Source: Filomicrobium sp.
GTDB lineage: Bacteria > Pseudomonadota > Alphaproteobacteria > Rhizobiales > Hyphomicrobiaceae
NCBI GenBank assembly: GCA_030607105.1
Contig: JAUWFF010000048.1
Location: 1 to 7,544 of the forward strand
Reading direction: 5' to 3'
Length of the DNA stretch: 7,544 nucleotides
The notes below the pieces were generated by a model. It was not told the DNA's origin, searched no databases, and saw only the letters and a program-made list of their open reading frames with translations. Below are positions 1-6,398 of this stretch, piece after piece. Numbering within the stretch: position 1 is the stretch's first letter; the number at the start of each line of letters is the position of its first letter. The position numbers were made by a program, and so were the translations under genes.

Positions 1-878
1 GAAACGCATTCGTCGACGCCATTTTATGCCGCAAAGGCGCCAGCGGAGGAGCCTGGCCGGAAACCCGCGACGGCCGCCTCGTTGCCAAGGGGCTGGAGCT
101 GGAACCGATCAGCCCGAAAAAACTCAAAACCTTGCTAACGCCTGACGGGCTGCGCGCATTCATCGTGCAGAAAACCTATGGTCTACCCAACAGTGGCGGC
201 CAAACCCCGGCAAAACTGCGTGCGCAGCTGGCCGTGGTGGCGCTGGAGCGCGCCTTCGGTAAAAAAATCAAGACAGGCCTCGGCGCCGGTCCGGGATTCT
301 CAGCGAAGGCTGGGCGGCTGCTGGCGGGACAGCTATCGTCGCACCCGCGTGACCTGGGTTCGGATGGGCGGCTGGTGGCGGCACTCGCCGCGGAAGCCGT
401 TGACGCGCGCCAGACGGAAGCCGAGGCGCTGAAAGCCGCTATTCTACGACGCCTGATGGAGCGGGCCCTTAAGGAAGAAAAGCGACCCGGCCGAGCTGTG
501 GCCGCCTCTGTCGCAAAGCCGGTTGCCGCCAACGACGCCGGACTACCGGGGGCGTCCTTGCCGCCGACGCGGAGACCGGATCCCGCCGGTTTCGCCAGGG
601 TGGTCAACGCCATTGCGCAGTCCTGTGCCGAGGGATGGGCCGGCAACCGCAAGGCTTCGATCGCGCGGGTCTGGCAGCAGATCAAATTAGCGCATCCGGA
701 GTGGGGGCTAACGGAGATTGAATTCAAGTCCATGCTCGCTGAAGCACACAAAGCCGGGCACCTGCTGCTGTCGACTGCGGACCTTAAGGACAAATCCTCT
801 GCGGCTGAAATCGAGGCCTCGGCGATCACCTACAAGAACACGCAATGGCATCTGATCCGCGTCGTTGATGCGGACTGA
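1..878 (+). CDS. Partner protein of the dual ATPase, 5'-truncated; winged-helix-like C-terminus, function unknown
   Basis: The frame is open from the left edge (first complete codon at base 3) to TGA 876-878, giving 291 visible residues. The true start lies outside the window. A TTG at 132 could be read as a start, but the codons before it (NAFVDAILCRKG..., LVAKGLELEPISPKKLK) look like ordinary protein, so I treat it as internal. Visible parts: a basic N-terminal half with PAKLRAQLAVVALERAFGKK and a Gly-rich stretch GLGAGPGFSAKAGRLLAGQL; an Ala/Arg/Lys-rich helical stretch around residues 125-165; a Pro/Ala linker; then a compact segment at about residues 197-288 (FARVVNAIA, ASIARVWQQIK, EIEFKSMLAEAHKAG, then a short beta-hairpin-like end WHLIRV). 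That last segment has the helix-helix-wing pattern of a winged helix and suggests DNA or protein binding; this is inference. No catalytic motif or membrane segment is visible. It is 8 bases upstream of the ATPase gene on the same strand, so the two are very likely co-transcribed and may act together. Confidence 0.8.
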   Translation, partial: NAFVDAILCRKGASGGAWPETRDGRLVAKGLELEPISPKKLKTLLTPDGLRAFIVQKTYGLPNSGGQTPAKLRAQLAVVALERAFGKKIKTGLGAGPGFSAKAGRLLAGQLSSHPRDLGSDGRLVAALAAEAVDARQTEAEALKAAILRRLMERALKEEKRPGRAVAASVAKPVAANDAGLPGASLPPTRRPDPAGFARVVNAIAQSCAEGWAGNRKASIARVWQQIKLAHPEWGLTEIEFKSMLAEAHKAGHLLLSTADLKDKSSAAEIEASAITYKNTQWHLIRVVDAD

Positions 879-881
879 GGA
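877..881 (+). promoter_or_regulatory. Ribosome binding site for the TTG-started ATPase gene
   Basis: GAGGA overlaps the stop codon of the upstream gene and sits 5 bases before TTG 887. This spacing supports the unusual TTG start and suggests translational coupling of the two genes. A competing ATG at 932 has only AAGGA (916-920) at a long 11-base spacing. Confidence 0.6.
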
Positions 882-886
882 CACCG

Positions 887-3800
887 TTGCGAACCACCAA
901 AGAACTCAAAAGCGTAAGGACCAGCAGATTCATGCAACCGTGGGCAAAAGAGGCGATCGCTCCCGAGGGGTTGTCGGAAGCCTTCGAGCACTCCATCACC
1001 TGGGAGGACGACATCTGGCAGGCGGACCCTGTCGATGTTGACGGCGTGCACGCCAAAGCTCGAAAGAAATTCCTCGAACTTGTTGCGTCCGTCAGAGAAG
1101 ACGGGAGCGCGCAGGCACGCATACTTCTGTTCCACGGGCAATCCGGTGCCGGCAAGACGCATCTGATCCGGGCGCTCAGAACGCAGTCCCACCGCAGCAG
1201 CCATGCCTACTTCGGCTATGCGCAGATGACACCGGACGTCTCCAACTATGCCGACTACTTTCTGCGCCGGCTCATCCATTCCCTGGAAAAGCCGTTTGAT
1301 CCCGACACCGGAGGGGCCAGCGGCCTGCAACGGCTGACCGACAGGTTGGCGGCGCATTGCACCGGCATTTTTCCGGCCGACCTCGAAGCCTTGAGCGAGG
1401 CCTCGTTGAGCAGCTCCGAATTGGCGCGGCTAGTCTTGAAAATGGCCGACGAGATCGTCGCGGAGCCCGGCTTCGCAGAGCACAACCCAGACATCAATAT
1501 TGTGCGCGCGCTGCTGTATCTCCAGCGGCACGACACGCGCATTGATCAGCGTGTGCGCCAATATCTCTACGGCCGACAGCTGACGCCGCTGGCGCACGAG
1601 GCCGTGGCCGCACTTGATCCCAACGATGGCGAAGGCCGGGCGTTTGAAATCATCGCAGCGCTCGGACAACTGATGTGGGTGGTTGACGGAGCTGCGCTGG
1701 TATTCTGCATCGACCAGGTCGAGGACCTTGTCAACTTTTCCGATCCGGAAGTGCGCTTTCAGAAGGCGGTCGGTGATCTGATGCAGATTACCAACCGGCT
1801 GCCGACTGCCGTCATCGTTATTTCCTGCCTTGACGACTTCTACAGTCGGGTGCGGGAGCCGCTCGCTCAATCATTCCGCGACCGCATCGAGAAATCTGGC
1901 CCCGTGCCGCTGTTTGAAAGCCGGACTGCTGATGAAGCACGCCAGATCATAGCCAAGCGGTTGGAGCATTTCGCCGAGAGTTCCGACAGCGAACTTACCG
2001 TCGGGGACCCGAGCGCCTACTTTGGACCTTCGTTTTTCGAGGAGTTCGCGGGCTTGTCAACCCGTCGCCTGCTTGAACATGCTCAAACCCGGTTGCACAC
2101 GCTTGCTGGATCGGACATCGAAGAAGAGCCTGACGGAGCACGCGGTTTCATTTCGGAGCTGGCAAAGGCGCTAGGCGGCTGGTCAATGGAACCGGAAACC
2201 GTGACGCCGATGGCGCCGGCTATTGACTACAGGGAGTTGTGGGATCGATTCCAGAACCAGTCGGAAGCTGAAATGGCGACCGACGATAATGAGCTGATGG
2301 ATGCTCTTATCGCGGCGCTTCCACTTGCGGCGGCCGAATGGGATGGTGCGGTTACTCTGGGAATTGAGCGCTGCGAGGTCGCCGACGACTTGCCGACGTT
2401 TGACCTGTCCTTGAGGCATGCGTCTGGACTCGATCAGCAATCACGAATCTTCCTCTGCAATCGGCCGACCCAGGGCGGCGGTCTAAAACGGCAACTTGAG
2501 AAGGTACTGGGCGGAATGGTCGGCTCAAAGCAGAGCTTCATCCTGCGGGCTTCTGACTTTCCTCCGAATAAGAAGAACCAAACCGCGCAAGCTTTCCGCA
2601 AATACCGCGATGCAGGGGGACGCTCCTTGCTAGTGCCGATCCCGGAATGGGAAAGAATGACGATGGTGCGCGAATTCCACCATCACCACCGCCATGATCC
2701 CGGGTTCGACCGGTGGTTCGCTGGGGCCAAGCTTCTGTCAAATGTCATCGCAATCATCCAGCTGCTGCGCCTCGATCTTCTCGGGCGGCCGCTGCCGGCG
2801 CCGACCGACGGAGTCCGCCCTCGTAGCAAGCCGCTGCTGAGGACCGTGACAGGTGGCTCGGAGGCGGGCAGCGGTGCTCTTGAGTCGGCAACTCTTGATG
2901 ATGCAGCTGACTTGCCTGAAACCGGCGGGCAGCTTGTCGGTCCACAGGCGCCTTGGGGGGCGTCCGGCGATCCACGAGGCGCGGCCCCGCATCAACCCGC
3001 GGAGGACGAGCTTGAGTCGGCGTTTGATGCCGAAGAGCCGACGGGTGGTATTGATGTTGGGCGCGAACTCTGCGGTCAGGGCCGACAGATTTCTCTCAAG
3101 CTCAACATCATGAAGCGTCACTCCGCGGTGCTCGGTGGATCGGGCTCCGGCAAGACGACTTTGGCGTTGTGCCTGATCGAGCAGCTGCTGCTCGAGGGCA
3201 TTCCCGCGATCCTGATCGACCGCAAGGGCGATCTTTGTTCATACGCCAACCCAGATGTCTGGCGCACGCACGTCGACGAAATCGCCGAAGGGAACTCGAT
3301 GCGAGAGAAGCTCGCCGACGCCATCGATGTGGCGGTCTATACCCCGGGGCGCGCCTCGGGTCGGCCGATCTCTATTACACTGCTGCCCAACGGCATCGCC
3401 GAGCTGCCGGAGCACGAACAGCAATTGTTGGCGAACCTTTCGTCGGCGGCGCTTGGGGAGATGCTGCACTTAAAGAACTCCGCGACGCACCAAAAGCAGT
3501 CCGGTTCGTTGTCCGTGGCCCTGAAAATCCTGGGCAGCCGCTCAACCGCGGAAGTCACGTTGGCCGATCTGATCACGCTTCTGGAGGATGAGGATCCTGA
3601 GCTGACCGATCAGACGCAACGAATGGACCCCTCTGGGAAGATACGCCGCGATCTCGTGGCGCAGCTGGACAGCTTGCGGCATCGCAACTCGGCGCTTTTC
3701 GATGGCGGCGGCGAACCGATGAGCATGGAATCCTTCCTTGGCCTCGGCCCGTTTGCGCGGCCCGGGCGGACGCGGCTGTCAATCATATACACAGGCTTCC

Positions 3801-4333
3801 TTGGCGATAACGAGAACATCCTGTTCTGGGTGTCTCAATTCCTGTCTGAAGCGCTGCGGTTCTGTCAGCGCAACCCTAACGATGAGCTGCAATCGATTGT
3901 GATGTTCGATGAGGCGGACCTCTACATCCCAGCGAACGCCAAGCCGGCCACCGCCGAGCCTCTGCAAAGCCTCTTGAAGCGGGCCCGCTCCGCCGGACTC
4001 GGCCTCATGCTAGCAACGCAGTCGCCAGGCGATCTTGACTACAAGAGCCGCGACCAGATCACGAGCTGGTTCATCGGCCGCGTTCGCGAGGATACCGCGC
4101 TGCGCAAGCTCAAAGCAGCATTCCAGAGCGAAAGCGGGCTTGATCCTACCGCCGTCCTGCCAGGCCAGACTGTTGGTGAATTCCATCTGGTTCAGGAAGG
4201 GCTGGTGCGACCACTCAAGGCACAACGCTCCTTGATCACCGCCGAACAGGTTCCGTTTGATCGGATCGAGCAGCTATCGCGGGAGACACGGGGCTTGGAC
4301 GAGAAACAGCTACCGCTCTTTGAGCGGCGCTGA
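887..4333 (+). CDS. Dual P-loop ATPase: N-terminal STAND/AAA-like module fused to C-terminal HerA/FtsK-like translocase module
   Basis: A protein of 1148 residues. Module 1 (about 60-410) has Walker A GQSGAGKT at 84-91, the conserved-looking stretch YFGYAQMTPDVSNYADYFLR at 108-127, Walker B FCIDQVEDL at 273-281 and a sensor-like strand VVISCLDDFY near 310-319 (AVIVISCLDDFY). The DQ-E-D arrangement resembles STAND NTPases (DQFEE). A central region (about 460-635) of unknown fold includes FILRASDFP and the cluster HHHHRHD at 598-604. A Gly/Pro/Ala/Glu-rich linker (about 636-718) leads to module 2. There, Walker A GGSGSGKTT is at 750-758, IDRKGDL at 777-783, Walker B IVMFDEADL at 1004-1012, and KRARSAGLGLMLATQSPGDL at 1031-1050, followed by FIGRV. 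This order is typical of HerA/VirD4/FtsK ATPases, which form hexameric rings that pump DNA. The C-terminus is EKQLPLFERR; QLPLF (1141-1145) fits the sliding-clamp-binding consensus. There is no signal peptide or membrane segment, so it is cytoplasmic. The start is TTG with a good Shine-Dalgarno; ATG 932 is the alternative. By context and architecture I infer DNA translocation or remodelling, perhaps in phage or plasmid defence. No nuclease motif is evident. Confidence 0.93.
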   Translation: MRTTKELKSVRTSRFMQPWAKEAIAPEGLSEAFEHSITWEDDIWQADPVDVDGVHAKARKKFLELVASVREDGSAQARILLFHGQSGAGKTHLIRALRTQSHRSSHAYFGYAQMTPDVSNYADYFLRRLIHSLEKPFDPDTGGASGLQRLTDRLAAHCTGIFPADLEALSEASLSSSELARLVLKMADEIVAEPGFAEHNPDINIVRALLYLQRHDTRIDQRVRQYLYGRQLTPLAHEAVAALDPNDGEGRAFEIIAALGQLMWVVDGAALVFCIDQVEDLVNFSDPEVRFQKAVGDLMQITNRLPTAVIVISCLDDFYSRVREPLAQSFRDRIEKSGPVPLFESRTADEARQIIAKRLEHFAESSDSELTVGDPSAYFGPSFFEEFAGLSTRRLLEHAQTRLHTLAGSDIEEEPDGARGFISELAKALGGWSMEPETVTPMAPAIDYRELWDRFQNQSEAEMATDDNELMDALIAALPLAAAEWDGAVTLGIERCEVADDLPTFDLSLRHASGLDQQSRIFLCNRPTQGGGLKRQLEKVLGGMVGSKQSFILRASDFPPNKKNQTAQAFRKYRDAGGRSLLVPIPEWERMTMVREFHHHHRHDPGFDRWFAGAKLLSNVIAIIQLLRLDLLGRPLPAPTDGVRPRSKPLLRTVTGGSEAGSGALESATLDDAADLPETGGQLVGPQAPWGASGDPRGAAPHQPAEDELESAFDAEEPTGGIDVGRELCGQGRQISLKLNIMKRHSAVLGGSGSGKTTLALCLIEQLLLEGIPAILIDRKGDLCSYANPDVWRTHVDEIAEGNSMREKLADAIDVAVYTPGRASGRPISITLLPNGIAELPEHEQQLLANLSSAALGEMLHLKNSATHQKQSGSLSVALKILGSRSTAEVTLADLITLLEDEDPELTDQTQRMDPSGKIRRDLVAQLDSLRHRNSALFDGGGEPMSMESFLGLGPFARPGRTRLSIIYTGFLGDNENILFWVSQFLSEALRFCQRNPNDELQSIVMFDEADLYIPANAKPATAEPLQSLLKRARSAGLGLMLATQSPGDLDYKSRDQITSWFIGRVREDTALRKLKAAFQSESGLDPTAVLPGQTVGEFHLVQEGLVRPLKAQRSLITAEQVPFDRIEQLSRETRGLDEKQLPLFERR

Positions 4334-4381
4334 AACGCGCTGTCATAATCGTACCTTAGCAACATCACACCGCAGCGCGGT
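4324..4381 (+). terminator. Possible weak hairpins after the ATPase gene
   Basis: Two short inverted repeats follow or overlap the ATPase stop codon. One is GCGGCGC/GCGCTGT around a TGAAAC loop (4324-4343, two G-U pairs). The other is ACCGC-AGC-GCGGT (4369-4381). Neither is followed by a T run, so this is not a classical intrinsic terminator. It could be a transcript-end stabilising structure, or mean nothing. Confidence 0.2.
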
Positions 4382-4693
4382 ATGGGGTTTAGTGCTATGC
4401 ATCTGTTCAAACAGGGCAATGAGTTTTCCACCAAAAAAAAACCGCAGGTCTCATTTGTCCAGCTTTGGCGATCTACTCGTCTCAAGTTGAAGAATTTGCT
4501 GGTTTATTCTCAGCCGAACAGTCATAGAGCATCCGCTCTTCGTGCTGAAGATGTGGGCCACTCGCTTGCACTAGTTTCTAGTATGCGAAAAAGAGGCTTA
4601 CAAATCCAGCGTACAGCATTATCCTCTTTAGCTAAAGGGATGTGCACGAAGGGATGTGTGGATCTCTCGTATCAGTTAGCAGTCCTCTTATAG
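4382..4693 (+). CDS. Doubtful small hypothetical protein, 103 residues
   Basis: ATG 4382 to TAG 4691-4693 in the AT-rich stretch. The product would be basic (KKKPQ and several Arg/Lys-rich parts), with Cys at two positions near the C-terminus (MCTKGC), no membrane segment and no motif I recognise. There is no Shine-Dalgarno before ATG 4382 and only a poor one before the second Met (4397). Codon use does not show the GC-rich third positions of the neighbouring genes. It may be a chance open frame in low-GC DNA or a recently acquired gene; the former seems more likely. Confidence 0.2.
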   Translation: MGFSAMHLFKQGNEFSTKKKPQVSFVQLWRSTRLKLKNLLVYSQPNSHRASALRAEDVGHSLALVSSMRKRGLQIQRTALSSLAKGMCTKGCVDLSYQLAVLL

Positions 4694-4711
4694 TAGTGCG
4701 GGGTTAGTGTG

Positions 4712-4888
4712 ATGGCTGCCAGATCATTTGTCATGGTGGTATTAGCCACCTTAGCAGGACCGGCGATCGGTATCGGGTTATTCGTTTTGTTCAACAACCT
4801 CTGATGGGTCGTTTGGCTGCTGGTTGGGCCGCTTGCGGTGTTTTTCGTGGCGTTGACCACCGAGTTCTCAGTATCTGGGCCGCTGTAG
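4712..4888 (+). pseudogene. Small hydrophobic two-helix membrane protein interrupted by an in-frame TGA
   Basis: From ATG 4712 the frame gives 30 residues (MAARSFVMVVLATLAGPAIG, IGLFVLFNNL), then TGA at 4802-4804. It continues without a break for 27 more residues (WVVWLLVGPLAVFFVALTTE, FSVSGPL) to TAG 4886-4888. Each half holds one strongly hydrophobic segment, and the NNL-stop-W junction falls where a short loop between two membrane helices would be. That a second membrane helix continues in the same frame right after the stop is what suggests a single ancestral gene with a nonsense mutation. The start is preceded only by a weak G-rich stretch. Alternatives: a functional 30-residue one-helix peptide, a base-call error, or coincidence. 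I do not recognise the family. Confidence 0.35.
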
Positions 4889-5054
4889 ATGAGGTGACGG
4901 CGATTTGCCGCGGCTGTCACCATGGCGGTGCGTGTTTCCATGTACGGGCGTAAAAGCTGACACACTCACGTTGCGGCCACCAAGCGCATGAGATCTTGAA
5001 GTGGCAGCTATGCTGGCGCAATTTGTGCATGCCTCCTTCAAGCGTTGAAAGTCC

Positions 5055-6341
5055 ATGCGTGACGCTTCTTCTAACGATTGTTTCGCCCCCGGCGCAGGCC
5101 TTATGCTCCACTCGGACGCGGTCGCACTGCTGAAAGCGCGCATCGCGCCCGCAGTGACGGCTGAGCCTGTCAGTCTTGCCGCTGCCGGCTCGCGCGTGCT
5201 TGCGGAAGCTGTTATCAGCCCACACCCGGTTCCCCGGCACACCAACTCTGCCGTCGATGGCTATGCGTTCCGCCATTCCGACTACAACGCTGAAGCCGGC
5301 ACGTTGCTGCCGGTCACGGGCCGTGCCTCCGCTGGACATCCTCTGGAGGAGGCGCCGTCATCACCGGGTACGGCGATTCGAATCCTAACCGGCGCTGTAA
5401 TTCCGGACGAACTTGACACCGTCGTTATGCAAGAGGACACGGACACTTTTGAAGATGGTCGACGCACGATGGTGCGGTTGCCCCCTGGACTCAAGGCGGG
5501 GTCCAACGTCCGCAAGGCGGGTGAAGACCTGAAGCAGGACCAGGAGATCTTTTCGCCTGGACACATTCTTCGCCCGCAGGACTTAGCAGCGCTTGCATCC
5601 ATTGGGTACGGCACTGTCAATTGTTATCGAAGGCTGCGCGTGGGCGTTGTCTCGTCCGGTGATGAAATCGTCCGGGCAGGCGAGCGCGACCTCAATATCG
5701 GCGAGGTTTACGACGCCAATGCGCCGATGCTGGCGTCTTTGGTTCGGCTCACCGGGGCAGAGGTTATTGACCTTGGCATCTGGCCCGATCAGCGCGATCT
5801 GGTCACCACCCGGCTCGCCGAGGCCGCCGATGGGCTCGATGTCATCATCACCAGTGGTGGTGCCAGCCAGGGCGAGGAGGACCATATGTCAGCGGCCCTG
5901 GCGGCGCTGGGCTCACGCCACTTTTGGCGCATCGCTGTCAAGCCGGGCCGGCCGATGATGTTCGGTCAAATCGGTCAGGCCATAATGGTCGGGCTGCCAG
6001 GGAACCCAGTGGCCGTGTTTGTTTGCTTTTTGATGTACGTCTACCCGCTGTTGCGAAGGCTTTCCGGGGCGCCGTGGCCTACGCCGCGCCCAATCATGCT
6101 GCCCGCGACATTTGAGTTTCCGAAGCGGAAACTCGGGCGCCGCGAGTTCTGGCGGGCGACATTGACTGACGGTCCCGACGGCGGGCAGGTGGAGAAGTTT
6201 GCCCGCGACGGGTCGGGGCTCATATCAGGCCTCCGAGCGGCTGATGGACTGATCGAGGTGGACGAGGAGGTACCAGCCATCCGGCGCGGCGACTTTGTTG
6301 CTTTCATTCCATTTTCGGAATTCGGAATTCTAAGCCGGTAG
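5055..6341 (+). CDS. moeA: Molybdopterin molybdenumtransferase MoeA
   Basis: A protein of 428 residues (E. coli MoeA has 411). It inserts molybdate into adenylated molybdopterin supplied by MogA-type enzymes, giving active molybdenum cofactor in the cytoplasm. Family hallmarks are in order: NSAVDGYAF 64-72, RILTGAVIP 109-117, DTVVMQED 121-128, the GLKAGSNVRKAGEDL segment 145-159, SSGDEIV 200-206, GEVYDANAPML 216-226, ITSGGASQGEEDH 265-277, KPGRPMMFG 296-304 and GLPGNPVAVFV 313-323. The C-terminal domain starts near 345 and includes GRREFWRATL 361-370. All three expected parts (N-terminal MoeA domain, MoCF-binding domain, C-terminal barrel) are present, so the gene looks intact. ATG 5055 is chosen because the NDCF stretch just after it occurs in related MoeA proteins and a TGA lies in frame at 5046. 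The Shine-Dalgarno (GAAAG) is weak and close; Met 17 (5103) is the alternative start. No other cofactor gene or molybdoenzyme gene is in the window. It converges with the stress protein gene, 57 bases away. Confidence 0.96.
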   Translation: MRDASSNDCFAPGAGLMLHSDAVALLKARIAPAVTAEPVSLAAAGSRVLAEAVISPHPVPRHTNSAVDGYAFRHSDYNAEAGTLLPVTGRASAGHPLEEAPSSPGTAIRILTGAVIPDELDTVVMQEDTDTFEDGRRTMVRLPPGLKAGSNVRKAGEDLKQDQEIFSPGHILRPQDLAALASIGYGTVNCYRRLRVGVVSSGDEIVRAGERDLNIGEVYDANAPMLASLVRLTGAEVIDLGIWPDQRDLVTTRLAEAADGLDVIITSGGASQGEEDHMSAALAALGSRHFWRIAVKPGRPMMFGQIGQAIMVGLPGNPVAVFVCFLMYVYPLLRRLSGAPWPTPRPIMLPATFEFPKRKLGRREFWRATLTDGPDGGQVEKFARDGSGLISGLRAADGLIEVDEEVPAIRRGDFVAFIPFSEFGILSR

Positions 6342-6373
6342 CAGGCCTGCATCCCCGGTACTCGGCGGACCTC

Positions 6374-6387
6374 CAGGGACGCCCCTG
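6374..6387. terminator. Short hairpin between convergent moeA and the stress protein gene
   Basis: CAGGG-ACGC-CCCTG forms a 5-bp GC-rich stem with a 4-base loop in the 57-base gap between the converging genes. It is followed by only two T on the + strand, so it would be a weak bidirectional terminator at best. Nearby GCAGGCCTGC (6341-6350) is a perfect 10-base palindrome but has no loop. Confidence 0.25.
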
Positions 6388-6398
6388 CTTATGTGCGA

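Larger units (their letters stand above)
4334..5054. other. Gene-poor spacer between the ATPase operon and moeA; AT-rich in its left half
   Basis: About 720 bases separate the ATPase gene from moeA. A hand count gives about 45% GC for 4381-4680, against about 60-65% in the flanking genes. Contents seen: a run of nine A near 4433-4441, a doubtful 103-codon frame (4382-4693), a 10-base direct repeat AAGGGATGTG at 4635-4644 and 4649-4658, and the interrupted hydrophobic frame at 4712-4888. There is also a 12-codon mini-frame (5010-5048) just before moeA. I found no tRNA, no clear promoter and no recognisable insertion sequence ends. The composition shift suggests foreign or decayed DNA, possibly the edge of an accessory island. 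Confidence 0.6.

Noticed and set aside
176..829. Long minus-strand frame opposite the first gene
   Set aside because: Ser/Ala/Arg-rich translation typical of the antisense of a GC-rich gene; it lies wholly opposite a better-supported gene.
132..878. TTG 132 as the start of the first gene
   Set aside because: The same frame is open to the left edge with protein-like sequence, and no Shine-Dalgarno precedes the TTG, so the gene is truncated rather than complete.
2738..3121. Minus-strand frame opposite the ATPase linker
   Set aside because: Arg-rich antisense shadow of the GC-rich linker and second Walker A region.
4828..4846. CCGCTTGCGG followed by TGTTTTT as an intrinsic terminator
   Set aside because: The stem is only 3-4 bp with a tiny loop and it lies inside the interrupted membrane-protein frame; too weak to call.
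4672..4965. 97-codon minus-strand frame in the spacer
   Set aside because: Thr/Asn/Pro-rich product without motif or Shine-Dalgarno; the hydrophobic + strand frame explains the open reading better.
4900..5054. Molybdenum cofactor riboswitch upstream of moeA
   Set aside because: I looked for the paired structure expected of this class and could not trace it. A covariance-model search would decide.
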